In this document: in pieces, positions 48,003 through 59,324 of the stretch
Position numbering within the stretch: position 1 is the first letter of the stretch
Layout of the letters: each line of letters opens with the position of its first letter
Assembly: GCA_947579605.1 (NCBI GenBank)
Contig: OX388314.1
Span: forward strand, 20,891,982-20,955,981
From: Athripsodes cinereus
Taxonomy: Eukaryota > Arthropoda > Insecta > Trichoptera > Leptoceridae
Direction of reading: 5' to 3'
Length of the DNA stretch: 64,000 bases
Position numbers and translations under genes: made by a program
Notes under the pieces: generated by a model
Databases searched by the model: none
What the model saw: only the letters and a program-made list of their open reading frames with translations
Told to the model about the DNA's origin: nothing

Positions 48003-48294
48003 TAGCTATTAGTAGTAGAGATGTACTGATAAATATGACTTGTTTTGTATATAACCAATACAAAACTATATAGATACTAGCTTAAATACCCTGCGTTGCA
48101 TGGGAATCATGTACAAAATTGAAAAAACAGCAAGTATGTGTAATTAAAAATTATTTTATTTAGGCAGCAATATTTTAATGTATCAACTTTATACACAGAG
48201 TAACATTAAAGTAGGAAACAGATAATAGAATATGTAAGAATGACTAAACAGTATATATATAATTATGACAATGTACCTAAATTACATACAAACA

Positions 48295-48997
48295 TCACGC
48301 CGCTTCCTTCGCGGGGTAGGCAGAAAGGATCGAGTGCCACTTCCTTCTGTCCTTGCATACATCTTTCGCTTCCGTCACTGTCATACAATTTCTAATGCAT
48401 GCTCTCCTGTTCAACGTGCTCAACACGTGACCGTCCTGTAGGATTTGATTTAAATGATCTTGCCATTTGATCTTCAGCCGTCCACGTCTCCGAGCACCAT
48501 TCCTCTCAGCCAAATATATCTTCTTGGTCGTTCCGTCCTCATTCATTCTTTCTACATGCCCAAACCATCGTTACTTATTTAAATTCATCCTTGTAACTAT
48601 ACCAACTTTCATTCCACATTCCTTTTGTATGTCATCTCAGCAACCAATTTCTCATAATTTTACCACACATCCTTCTCAACAATTTTATTTCTACTGCATT
48701 TATGCCACTTTCATCCTTCATAAATGGTTAAAGAAGGATGAGAATGGCATAAATGTAGTAGAAATGAGATTGTTGACATGGGTTCACGTCTCACTTGCAT
48801 ACACGAGTGTTGGCACTAAGATAGCAGAGTGCACCATCCTTTTAGCTGTAGTAGATATGTTTCTATTTGCAATTGGTCGGATTGCACCATTTACCTCATT
48901 GCCAGCAATTTTTCTCCTTTCAATATCGCTTTCACACTTCCCATCTCTCGTGAACAAACTACTGAAGTATGTACACACATTCGTCAACTTGCTCTAA
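48295..48997 (-). pseudogene. LINE reverse transcriptase 3' remnant with internal fold-back
   Basis: On the minus strand the thumb region comes first (SSLFTRDGKCESDIERRKIA, then NISTTAKRMVHSAILVPTLV, 48987-48784). After a scrambled zone the C-terminus follows (MNEDGTTKKIYLAERNGARR, KIKWQDHLNQILQDGHVLST, ending ILSAYPAKEAA, 48546-48295). The catalytic domain is absent. Frameshifts occur near 48990 and a 43-bp inverted duplication at 48676-48775 replaces part of the connection. Related fragments lie at 25968 and 51943, all on the minus strand. Confidence 0.8.
48676..48775. repeat. Snap-back inverted duplication in LINE remnant
   Basis: CAACAATTTTATTTCTACTG...CATCCTTC (48676-48718) is mirrored by GAAGGATGAGAATGGCATAA...GTTG (about 48733-48774) around a 14-nt loop. 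Both arms encode the same stretch of the LINE in opposite directions. Confidence 0.75.
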
Positions 48998-49520
48998 CAC
49001 TTCCTTGTCAATGTATAATACATATTTAAAAAAAAACATATTTATAAAAAAAATATGTTTGTACAATAATTAGGAAATAACTGCAAAACAAATAAACTAA
49101 ATTTCTCAATAAGGGATATAATAATAACACAAAATGTTAAAAACTAATTTAAGTATTTATTATATTTACAAAATATAAACATTATTTTACTAATGGTTTT
49201 CTTATATTCCTATTTATTTGCAATTATAAACTTACCACATATCATATTTTAAGTACAACTTATACCATAGCAATATGAACTTAATGATTAATTAATTAAT
49301 AAAAATTATGCAAATGTTAAACTAACAGAAAATGCCAATAAATTTATTGAATATACACATAATCATGCGAAGATGAATGTTCTTCATTTAAAATATCCAT
49401 ACCTTTTTATTACCATTTTACGTTTGTTCTTTCAAAACAAAAATCATATTTAGATCTATTAGTAACAAATAAAAAAATTATTTAAAGTTTTACGTGTTAC
49501 TTTATCGAAAGAATTGGTCT
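48998..49520. other. AT-rich spacer, nothing recognised
   Basis: No gene-like frame or repeat boundary. Confidence 0.35.
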
Positions 49521-49752
49521 TCCACTCTTTTCAGTAAGTTCCACTCTTTCGAGTGTTCTGTAAAAGGCAGGAGTTCAAAAAATTAAGACTTTTACATCTT
49601 AAGCTAAACGATGAGGTTTGCCATCCATCCTGAATGTCTTTCTTTTTTGTTGGCACGGAGAAGACGGTTGCATGTTTATTACATGCAGCTGATTTGCTAG
49701 CTACCCTACGTGTGGGATATGCCGTGATGGTATAGCAGTAGTAGTAGTAGTA
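49521..49752 (+). repeat. Family A repeat, longest copy, with TAG tail
   Basis: It runs from CCACTCTTTCGAGTGTTCTG through CGATGAGGTTTGCCATCC, GTTGGCACGGAGAAGACGG, CATGTTTATTACATGCAGCTG and ACCCTACGTGTGGGATATGC to GTGATGGTATAGCAG plus TAGTAGTAGTAG. It shows orientation and the minimum length (about 230 bp). Confidence 0.75.
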
Positions 49753-50300
49753 CTTATTAACAAATAATGATTAATAAACAGAACTGTTCTAACATATTCA
49801 AATAGCTATTCCTCTAGAGACTGAGAGAATAATTTATTATTTATTTATTTTTAAAACCTTTAAATTTCATGTCTGTTAAGTGAAATAAAATAAAAATATC
49901 AAAATATACCTCATTTTTTTACACAACAAATATAGTAAAAAACATTTACAACAAAACAAAAAAATATGCCAAAGAAAATATATAACACATGAGTTCATAC
50001 ATTATAAATGATTCACATATCAGCTTGAAACAACTTTTTCTTAAGAATAATGTTATCATATTCTGTTCATATTATGATGTCAATACAAAATATTATAAAA
50101 AAAAACAATGTGTAAAATAGCAAATCTAGTGAATCAATGTAGAAATAATTATAAGTCATTGTCAAACTCTTGACTAAGTTAGTCGAAACCAGGTTACTAC
50201 ATATATTATTAAATACAGTAAACCTCCAATTAGTTTGTTTATTTACCTTAATCAATAGGGAGTTTTACACAATAAACTCAATCAATAAATAATTATAATC
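49753..50300. other. AT-rich spacer
   Basis: No recognisable gene or element. Confidence 0.35.
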
Positions 50301-50460
50301 TGTTATATTTTTGGGAAGAAAGATAGAGACACATCCTGGTGCAACAACAGTTTATTAACACAACAATATTTTACATGATGAAGAAAGTTGTTCCTTTTAC
50401 ACAATTGCAACAATACATAATCCAAAGACAATAATATAAATTTACATAATATTACCAACA
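50301..50460 (-). repeat. copia 3' LTR, 160 bp
   Basis: On the minus strand the LTR begins TGTTGGTAATATTATG straight after the polypurine tract and ends CCCAAAAATATAACA, giving TG...CA ends. An AATAAACTG-like signal lies inside. A short LTR such as this is usual for copia elements. Confidence 0.75.
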
Positions 50461-50552
50461 CGCCTCCTTAAATTTATATTCTTTATTCTACAATACCATA
50501 TCTTAGCTTATAACAACTATTTAATTTAAATTCCAAAATACATAACAATAAT

Positions 50553-51815
50553 TCAAACAATGTTCATCATTTCTCTAAACTTCATAAACTTACTTTTACC
50601 TAAAGCTTTTGTAAATTTATCTGCAATATTTTCATCAGTATTTACTTTAATCACATCAATAATTTCATCAACATAACATTCATTTACAAAGTGATAATGT
50701 ACCTCAATATGTTTTGAGTTCTTAGTAAAATTTCCATATTTTGCTATAGCTAAAGCTCCTAAATTATCTTCATATATATTAATTGGTTTTTCTATATTAA
50801 TATCAAATATTTGCAACAAACTCTTTATAAATTTTATTTCACTAACTGCCTCGGACAACGCTACATATTCAGCAAATGTAGAAGATTTTGTAACACTACT
50901 TTGTTTCTTAGATTTCCAATATATAACATTACCATACAATCTTATAATATAACCCGTAGTAGACTTTCTATCAATATTATCACCTGCCCAATCTGCATCT
51001 ACAAAACAATCTAATATTTCAACATTTTCTTTACTCTTATAGATTAACTTTAAATTCTTAGTACAATACAAATATTTCAAAATTCTTAAGGCATATTTGA
51101 AATGAGTTTCATTATAACAATTTTGAAATCTGCTTAAGTAATTAACACTAAAACTAATATCTGGTCTAGTTCCACAACTTATATACAATAATGAACCAAT
51201 TAAATTTCTATACTTAATATCATTAACACTACTATTGTCACTTACTTCTAATTTTAAATTTATTTCCATAGGGGTAGTAATCCATTTTGCATTCTCTATA
51301 TTATATTTCTTTGCAAGAGATTCTATATAATTAGTTTGACTTAGTAGCATTTCTTTGTTTACATTATCATAATCAATTACAATTCCAACATAATTTTTAA
51401 CCTGACCTAAGTCCTTCATCTTAAATCTATTAGCTAACAAACTCTTAACATAATCTATTTTATCTTTATTCATACAACATAATATTAACAAATCATCAAC
51501 AAACAAAATAAGATAAATCTTGTCATCGCCATCTATCTTAACATATAAACAATAATCATATTCACTTCTTTTAAACTCTAAAGTATTTATAAATTCATTA
51601 AAACAATCATACCATGCTCTTGGACTTTCTCTCAATCCATACAATGCTTTGTACAGTCTACACACTCTATCTGTACCATCTCCATATCCTTTTGGTTGTT
51701 TAACATAAACCTCTGACGTTACTTTTCCATTTAAAAAAGCTGTTTCTGCATCCATTTGTTCTACATATAAACCTTCTTTACAACAATATGATAATAATAT
51801 TTTCAATGTTTGCAA
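50553..51815 (-). CDS. copia Pol fragment: reverse transcriptase and RNase H
   Basis: 420 codons, unbroken. RT begins inside the domain: EQMDAETAFLNG near residue 19-30 holds the first catalytic Asp, GLRESPRAWY follows near 60-68, and FVDD is at 105-108. RNase H follows, with D273 and D275 in VDADWAGD, E316 in FAEYVALSEA and D350 in YED, and ends ADKFTKALGKSKF. The start is not a real start codon: the frame opens after a TGA and TTG at 51813-51815. The protein lacks Gag, PR, IN and the front of RT, so it cannot support mobility alone. The intact frame implies recent decay. The reaction is copying genomic RNA into cDNA with RNA removal by RNase H. Confidence 0.9.
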   Translation of the reverse strand: MQTLKILLSYCCKEGLYVEQMDAETAFLNGKVTSEVYVKQPKGYGDGTDRVCRLYKALYGLRESPRAWYDCFNEFINTLEFKRSEYDYCLYVKIDGDDKIYLILFVDDLLILCCMNKDKIDYVKSLLANRFKMKDLGQVKNYVGIVIDYDNVNKEMLLSQTNYIESLAKKYNIENAKWITTPMEINLKLEVSDNSSVNDIKYRNLIGSLLYISCGTRPDISFSVNYLSRFQNCYNETHFKYALRILKYLYCTKNLKLIYKSKENVEILDCFVDADWAGDNIDRKSTTGYIIRLYGNVIYWKSKKQSSVTKSSTFAEYVALSEAVSEIKFIKSLLQIFDINIEKPINIYEDNLGALAIAKYGNFTKNSKHIEVHYHFVNECYVDEIIDVIKVNTDENIADKFTKALGKSKFMKFREMMNIV

Positions 51816-51942
51816 TCAGAATGGTATTGTGCACAAGCAATTTTGTCACGTTTGACACGTTGCTAGTTCTTCCAATAATTGGATATATTTATATCTCATA
51901 AATAAAAAAAACATTTAATTAACACATATGATTTATACACAC

Positions 51943-52150
51943 TTACACATACACACCATCATGCCACTTCTTTGCGGGGTAGGCAGAAAGAATTGAACGC
52001 CACTTCCTTCTATTCTTGCATATATCTTTCACTTTTGTTAGTGTTATAAAATTCCTCATGCATGTTCTCCTTTTCAATGTACTCAACACATGGCCGTCCT
52101 GTAATTTTGCTTTAGATGATCTTGCCATTTGATCCTCGGCCTTCCACATC
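51943..52150 (-). pseudogene. LINE C-terminal fragment
   Basis: The minus strand reads MARSSKAKLQDGHVLSTLKR, RTCMRNFITLTKVKDICKNR and RKWRSILSAYPAKKWHDG. It aligns with the end of the remnant at 48295 at roughly two-thirds identity. Only the last ~65 codons are kept. The truncated 5' end of the copia element lies about 110 bp to its left. Confidence 0.78.
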
Positions 52151-53011
52151 TCCGAGTTTTTATTGAGTTTAATAATAAAGATTCTTCTTTCAGTAACATC
52201 TTAAGTTCCCCCAATTGCAAGCACTTACTTAAACAAATACTTCTCTATCTCCACTTCTTGGATGTTTGTCCAGTCTCAGATGTTAGATTTGTCCATCTTC
52301 TGCTAACATCACTTATTACACAGATAATATTGTAATTCATTAATTTTGTCATTGAAATAAATAATCAGTCACATCTGTAAAAGAATATTAGGTATATATT
52401 ATAAAATACATTTTAGATAACTCTCTAATACAGATTTTATGAAAATTATTGTTCGTTTAGATAGTTCACTTATAACAATCTTGGTACATTTTATTAGATT
52501 ATTAAAATATAATCCAAAAGGATTCATAATTATTTATTCCTATTAACTGGTTTTATTTTCTTGTTATATATAGATATAAATATGGATGAAATGTATGTAT
52601 TAAGTGCCTTATAAATTAAGTTTGTATAAAACACTGTAATGGTATTTGGCCTTATTTTTTTTTCTTCTATGATTTAAGTTACTTATATAGGTATGTATTA
52701 TGTGCTGTTGTATTTCAATTAACAAATAAATAAACTATAACCTTTATTAAAATGATACAATTCTCTCAATATTCTCATAGAAGCACAAGGCAGAAACCAG
52801 ATTCCTTTTCCTAGCCCTCAAATGTCCTCATCATGGAAATGAAAATAGGTAGTTGTCGTACTATTTATGATTTCTTTAACATCAAAAACGTTCTTATCAA
52901 TAGTTTATTGTTGTGCACTTTGTATTATTTCTGTAAAAAGGTTAAAACAAACATAGTTTTAGTATTTAGTTCGATACTAAATATCTAAGTATCTTTTTAT
53001 AAATTACTCAC
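52151..53011. other. Intergenic, nothing recognised
   Basis: AT-rich with no family match. Confidence 0.35.
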
Positions 53012-53455
53012 TAATGTCGCATCTACAAACTTAATATTTTTAATATCAATATATATCATGGTATTTCGTTTTCTAGCTTCAACATAAAAAAACACATCAC
53101 TTCAGAATAATTAATTGTATAATTTCAGTTTGTGAGTACTTCATATTTCAAGTAATGTTTTAAAATAAAACTGACACAATATGTAACAAAAATGTTATAC
53201 TTTATTGTGTTTTGAAAACATAACCTCAAATCATAATGTCGTTTTTATAATGTCGCATCAACAAACTTAATATTATCAATATCAATTAAATAATACCACG
53301 GTTTTTTCGAATAGCTAGCTCCAACATAAATAGTAAAATACTTCAGAATGTAATTGTGTAATGTCAGTTTATAATTTGAGTTGTTTATAAACAAAACTAA
53401 CTCCTGTAACAAATGTTATATTTACTTGTGTTTTTAAGGCATAACCTCAAACATT
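53012..53455. repeat. Diverged tandem duplication of a ~230-bp unit
   Basis: 53012-53250 and 53251-53455 share in order ATGTCGCATC, ACAAACTTAATATT, ATATCAAT, CTAGCT(T/C)CAACATAAA, ACTTCAGAAT, TGTAA(T/C)AAA...TGTTATA and CATAACCTCAAA. There is no coding potential. Confidence 0.7.
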
Positions 53456-53773
53456 TCTTCGTAGAAACTAACGTATCATATTACTTAGTTCATTTTATCT
53501 ATTGATTTTATATGAATGTGTACATAAACATTATTATTACCTTTCATTTAGTCCAAAAATATTTGTTATAGTGTTCACTTTGCTTTATTCACTATGTACA
53601 TAATATTGTGTGAAAGGCACCACTCACATTTGTACATAATATAATGTACCATATTTTATTATCATACTATGAAGTTTATTATTTTATAAAATGTAGTATT
53701 TAAACAAATAATTCTGTACGGAACGCAGACTTTACGAAATAGACATGTCGCGTATTTCTTTTGTCAAAATATA

Positions 53774-54555
53774 TCGTCGGCGTCAAGGAAAAAGTCACCA
53801 ACTAACAAAACTAAAATTATGAGATACAGGCATTTTATTAATTTTCAATAATTGAAATTTCGATAACTTGAAAACTATAACCGATAGAGTAAAACAGTTT
53901 TTTTTAATGTTCTTAACATATATTTTCCTATATCAAACAACTTAAAATCTGGATTAATTAATAGAAAAAAATCAAGAAAATCAGTTTTTTGTATTTGGTT
54001 GGTTTTTTAATACTCACTCCTTACATAGGATAATACAGTTGGTGATTTTTTAAATTGATTAATAATCATTATAAAACTGAATAGGAACCATAGAAACTCA
54101 TTATTTTTATTATAAAGTTAAGAAAATTTTATGTTTATATACCAAATGAAATAATAATAATACAATGTTGATACTAATACAATGTAAATACTAACAATCC
54201 AGGAAACAAAAAGAAATTCCATCAAATGGACTAATTTATTGATAGCATGTGATTTTTGTACCGTTTATTATTTTTGTGTTTTTTACTTGCCTGAATGTGC
54301 ACAAATTTTGAATAAATAAAATGGAAATACCAAAAAAAAAATACAATTCACATACTTTGGTGACTTTTTCCTTATCGCAAATATTCGTATTTGATAGTTG
54401 GTGAGTTAATGTGTTTTTCATTTCTATGGTAATATGTACTCCTATAATTTTGGGGAATTTTTCCTAAATAAAGCATGAAAAAACAAATTTGCTAGTATAA
54501 ATAACTCAATTTCAACAAAAATTGTATTTGGTGAGTTTTTCCTTGACGCCGACGA
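53774..54555. mobile_element. 782-bp MITE with TA TSD
   Basis: Left TCGTCGGCGTCAAGGAAAAA and right (complement) the same 20 bases form inverted termini, with TA at 53772-53773 and 54556-54557. A TTGGTGA-TTTTTCC motif is repeated at both ends and three times inside. TA flanks suggest a Tc1/mariner-type transposase. Confidence 0.78.
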
Positions 54556-54557
54556 TA

Positions 54558-56689
54558 TGGCGTCGTTTCCAATATGTCAAATTATCGAGCGACGTGATTG
54601 GCCGACGTAGAATATTTATAAAACATTCAAAAAGTGATTGGCTGAATTTAAACAGCCGATGTTGCCGTTAACAAAAAATAATGTTTTTTCGTTTCTTGAA
54701 TCTTCATGTAACACGTTCAAATTATTTAAATATTGGTTAATTCGCGTAAAACATGTTTCAAAAGTATTAAAAAAACACAAATTAAACTATTTTATGTAAC
54801 ATACATTTATAATGATACATTTACTCGAAATAAATTATCGATATTTTCTTAATTAATTTTAGTATGGCAATATAATATGGTACACAATTTTGGCGGTAAA
54901 GAATATTTTCTTACCCTTTCAAACTGACGTAAAAAACGTATTTTTTATCTCATTCTCACTTTTTTTTTACACTCTTTTTTGCTGTTTTTCTCGCTCCTCA
55001 AAAAGAAAGTACGGCATTTAGTGGGTTTTTATTTCACATATATACCTCATCTTGTAATGGTCAGGTCAATGGAACGCAAATTCCTTGAAATGGGAGAGTA
55101 TAGCCCGGTCTTCGTTAGTATGGAAATTCAAAAATCATTTTTATAAGATATAAGGATTATGCATGTTTCCTGTACCAAATATTCATAATAATAGTAATTT
55201 CTATGCTAAAACATTTTTATTTAATAAGCTGATTTGGTGTGTAGGTATATATTTTATGTTATTTGATATTTAAACAACATACCAAAACAGGTACTAACCA
55301 TAAAACGCCTCCGTTTTTTTGCAACTTTACCCACCATTTGAAATTTAATAATTATATTTCTTTTACATAAATTACCTAATTTAAATGATTGCGACGTCTA
55401 TAGATAAATTGAGCTCTAACATACAAATCAGAAACTGTGTCTCTGATCATAAATGGATGTTCCCAGGCTTTCGATGAGATAGATAATACCTACAGCATCT
55501 TTATTTTTAATAGCGTTTCCGAATAGGGAACAACCGATAGCAGGAATTTTATAAGCCGTCTATGAAAAAGCCTATACGTACAAAGTGAAGGATATAGCTA
55601 GGCTAAAGTAGCAATAAAAAGAATCTGGAGGACAAGAGGAAGGTGTGAAAAAGGAGAGGAGTAAATTCAAAAGCATCCAGGTTTTCATATATTTACAAAA
55701 TTCACTCCTTCATCTGGTTATTAGATCTTTTTGTTGGTGAATCCGGGATATTTTGAGCCGAAATAAGAATAATTTTGTTCCCTATGTATTAATGATTAGT
55801 ATTTTGGGAAAGACTTTCTGATGATTACTTGGATAATTACAATTTAATTCAGGTATTGTCTAGTTATTTGGAATAACGTATTTTGTAAATCGCCAGTCTG
55901 GGTGTTGCAAGAAATTTTGGCTCCAGCAACATCTGGTTAAAAGCGAAAGTTATATTACCTACCATAATTAGTAAGTTATTACATAAGTACCTACTGCCAT
56001 TTCCTTACAAAATAGTTTTTTATATGTCAGCAGTCGGTGTATTCATAGGAGCCACTATTCATAGACCCACATTCTCGGAAGTAATGCCTAATACATAATT
56101 TACAACAACAATCAGATAATTCTATGTCATTACTGCTCCATAGACATACCTAATAATTTTATAAGTTTGACTCGGTATAGCGAAAAAATGTCAGGTCGTT
56201 CACCTAACGGATTAATCAGACCCTATGGTCGATGCCCCAATGCTACAGTAGGATAGGTATACAGATACAGAACTAACTACAGAAATACTTGATTCGAAAC
56301 AAGTAATCGAATAAGTGTGGGAGGACTGCTTACTCTAAATATATGAGCACCTACATTATACAATTATATTGCATACGTGCGTTTACTGATTAAATAATTC
56401 TAAGTATTTTTAAACATATTATATTTAATACCTACCTTAAACAGGTTCTTCCTGTGAAACGCAAGATCAGCTGGACTTTCATATTATCATAATTTGTTGT
56501 TGGGATCTTATTTGCTGTCATTTTGGCCAGGATTTCGTTATGCTATCGTTAGTCATAATAATATTATTATGTTTTCCAAATAAAATGACCATTCAACAAC
56601 GTTTACTTGAAATAAAAAGTACATATTTACATACATAATACATTATTATAATTATTCAACAAGACAAATCGTGCTGAAATCGTTACAGC
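54558..56689. other. Long AT-rich stretch
   Basis: No gene or bounded element was found. Confidence 0.35.
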
Positions 56690-56900
56690 TGCAAACCAAT
56701 GCGATACCAGAAAAACATACTTCCTTATCAGGTCCCCCCGACGTTGGCAATCACTCTGGCGAAGGCCTCTCTATCTTGCGCGACCCGGAACAGCTCCCCA
56801 CATGTCTCATCCCGGTCCAGTCTCTTATGTTGCGCAGCCAAGACGTTTGCCTTCTACCAGGACCACGCTGCCCCTCAATCTTCCCCATCAGTATCAGCTA
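56690..56900 (-). pseudogene. RTE-like LINE C-terminal fragment
   Basis: The minus strand reads MGKIEGQRGPGRRQTSWLRN, IRDWTG, then after a one-base frameshift near 56805 GELFRVAQDREAFARVIANV and a stop at 56728-56730. This is the Arg-rich plus DREAF C-terminal pattern of RTE-like LINEs, a family distinct from the copy at 57171. Confidence 0.72.
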
Positions 56901-57099
56901 GAGCAAACTATACTTATCGCTAAAACATACTAGCTACATTGATCACATACGTCAGGTGACATTGTCATATCCAATGTATAAGTTTAATAATCAATAGTAT
57001 CTAACCTAACATTCTATCTCTAGTCAGTAAACCTTATATTGGTGTGGGGGCGTAAGAAACTTGTACATATATATCTACATCAATATATTAGATCAATGT

Positions 57100-57170
57100 A
57101 AATCTATAAGTAGAAAATATTGAATCGATTTTTAAGAAATCGCTTTTTTTTCAGCAGTATACATTATTCT
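57100..57170 (+). pseudogene. CR1/Jockey-like LINE, left piece upstream of RTE insertion
   Basis: A frame reading SLFFQQYTLF here joins the LESRRIMFDLCFLHKLLNG of the right piece across the RTE element. The joining point is the duplicated ATACAYTATTCT. The 5' limit is unclear. Confidence 0.5.
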
Positions 57171-58572
57171 AAGTGTGGAGGACCGGACAATGGCCAGAAG
57201 ACTGGGCCGAGTCCACGGTAATTCCACTGCACAAAAAAGGCTCAACAAAAAAGTGTGATAACTTTAGAACTATATCCCTCATATCTCATGCCAGCAAAAT
57301 TTTGTTGGACATAATAAATAGGCGACTAGCAGGATATGTAGATTGGCAAATTGCCAGAGAACAAGCAGGTTTTGTCGTAGGTAGAGGTACCAGAGAACAG
57401 ATCCTGAACATGAGGCAGATAATTGAAAAATGCCGTGAATTCAATGTACCAACTGTTTTTTGCTTCATTGATTACACTAAAGCTTTTGACTGTGTGAGGT
57501 GGGAAGAGCTGTTCGAAGCCCTAAGCGGGATGGGAGTTCCAGATCACTTGTTATTCTTAATTCAAAATCTGTATTTAGAAGGGAAATCACGAGTAAGAAT
57601 AGAGGACTCCATTTCGGAACCATTCAAAGCAGAGAAGGGAGTACGACAAGGATGCATACTTTCGCCCAAGCTCTTTAATCTTTATGGAGAGAGCATCATG
57701 AGAAGGGCTCTAGATGGTTGGAATGGTGGTGTCACAATAGGAGGACAGAAGATATGCAATCTCAGGTTTGCTGACGACACTACCTTAGTCGCGTCAAGTG
57801 TGCAGGAGTTAGCAGAGCTGTTTCGTCGTGTGGAGATTGAAAGTGAAAAGATGGGACTGAAGATCAACTGCAGTAAAACTAAGGCAATGATAGTTGATCG
57901 CTCAGGCAGGCTCGCAGACACGGAACATTATCTTCCAGGAATTGACTTTGTCAACGAATTTATATATCTAGGTTCTCTCATAAATAATAGAGGCACAAGC
58001 GACCAAGAAGTGAACCGCCGCACACAGATGGCAAAGAACGCAATGGGTCGTCTTGATAAAATTTGGAAAAGCCGTGAAATTATGAGAAACACAAAGATAA
58101 GACTAGTCAAGACCTTGGTATTCAGCATATTTTTATACGGAGCTGAAACGTGGACGCTGCGAGCTAGCGAACGCGCGAAAATCGATGCGTTTGAGATGTG
58201 GTGCTGGAGAAAATTGCTCCGAGTGCATTGGACCGAACACAAGACCAATGAGTCCATCCTCAGGGAGCTAAACATTTCGGCGCGACTCTCAACGATTTGC
58301 AGTCAGCGCGCTTTGCGATATTTCGGGCACATTGCAAGAAGAGATCATGACAACCTGGAAAAAGTGATTATGAGTGGGGTTGTAGAAGGGAGGAGGGGAA
58401 GGGGCAGAGTGCCAATAAGATGGAGCGACCAAATTAAGGAGGCCACACAGAGCTCACTTCACGGGGCCTTACACATGGCGGAGGATCGCTCAAAATGGAG
58501 ACAGATGGTCTACAGAACGAGGCATGATGGTCACGATCCTCAGGATTGAGGGACTGACAGAAATGAATGATG
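57171..58572 (+). mobile_element. RTE-clade LINE, 5'-truncated, with 12-bp TSD
   Basis: ATACATTATTCT (57159-57170) and ATACACTATTCT (58573-58584) flank the copy; one mismatch has accumulated. The 3' end is GACAGAAATGAATGATG, a short ATG-rich tail like that at 32742. The endonuclease half and the front of RT are missing. Confidence 0.82.
57173..58549 (+). CDS. RTE-type reverse transcriptase (endonuclease lost)
   Basis: 458 unbroken codons of a LINE polymerase that would copy element RNA at a nicked target. RT begins with WPEDWAESTVIPLHKKG near residue 8. Catalytic Asp100 is in CFIDYTKAFD, RQGCILSP at 158-165 and FADDTTL at 199-205. A thumb follows (FIYLGSLINNRGTSDQEV, RLVKTLVFSIFLYGAETW), then the C-terminal FGHIARRDHDNLEKV, GRRGRGRVPIRWSDQ and the end DGHDPQD. 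The order and wording match the BovB/RTE group. The frame opens at GTG 57173 right after a stop at 57170-57172, which is the truncation edge, so this is no natural start. The apurinic-like endonuclease of full RTE elements is absent, so the copy cannot move by itself. Confidence 0.92.
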   Translation: MWRTGQWPEDWAESTVIPLHKKGSTKKCDNFRTISLISHASKILLDIINRRLAGYVDWQIAREQAGFVVGRGTREQILNMRQIIEKCREFNVPTVFCFIDYTKAFDCVRWEELFEALSGMGVPDHLLFLIQNLYLEGKSRVRIEDSISEPFKAEKGVRQGCILSPKLFNLYGESIMRRALDGWNGGVTIGGQKICNLRFADDTTLVASSVQELAELFRRVEIESEKMGLKINCSKTKAMIVDRSGRLADTEHYLPGIDFVNEFIYLGSLINNRGTSDQEVNRRTQMAKNAMGRLDKIWKSREIMRNTKIRLVKTLVFSIFLYGAETWTLRASERAKIDAFEMWCWRKLLRVHWTEHKTNESILRELNISARLSTICSQRALRYFGHIARRDHDNLEKVIMSGVVEGRRGRGRVPIRWSDQIKEATQSSLHGALHMAEDRSKWRQMVYRTRHDGHDPQD

Positions 58573-59267
58573 ATACACTATTCTTGGAGAGTCGCAGAAT
58601 TATGTTCGATCTCTGTTTTTTACACAAACTTCTTAATGGTGAAATCGATTCTCCAGAACTGATTGAGTTAATCAAATTAAATGTTCCAGCCAGGAACACC
58701 AGACAATCTGTTTTGTTCCACGAATCCAACACAAGGAATAATTACACCTTCCATTCACCTGTAAATAGGCTTCGCAGACTGGGAAATCTGGTTGGACGTG
58801 AAACTGACATTATAAACGTGACGTTATTAACTATTTGAATATATAGATTGACATTGGGCAGTTGTGGTTTGTTGTTGTTTGTTTGTGTGTATATTTGTTC
58901 CTTAAAATGACAGCATAATTTTCACACCATTGTAAATTGTTCATTCTTATCCAATTAATACAATTACCTTATTTACATTTTACTCATTGACACCTAAATT
59001 GACCACACTAAATATTTGTTTTTGTTTTGACATTTTTCAATAATTTGACTTTTCTCAGCTTCTATTGACACTGAATATTATTAATTCTACAACATCCATT
59101 TTTAAAGACTGTGTGCTACTTGACGTCCCATTTATTTTTGTTTGAAATAATCTCATAAATACTCTTTTATTGAAAATTTGACAATATAACCTACTATCGA
59201 ATTGACTTGTGATCCATTGACTTTTTTTTCCATTCATAACTTATGCTGTGATACTGATAGCTGTGTT

Positions 59268-59324
<57 letters not shown>

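Larger units (their letters stand above)
50301..51830 (-). mobile_element. Ty1/copia retrotransposon, 5'-truncated
   Basis: The 3' half of an LTR element lies on the minus strand: the RT/RNase H coding end, then a purine tract AAATTTAAGGAGGCG and a 3' LTR (50301-50460). Gag, protease, integrase, primer-binding site and 5' LTR are absent. Homology ends near 51815. Confidence 0.87.

Noticed and set aside
57286..58275. Minus-strand frames opposite the RTE ORF
   Set aside because: Shadows of the plus-strand reverse transcriptase.
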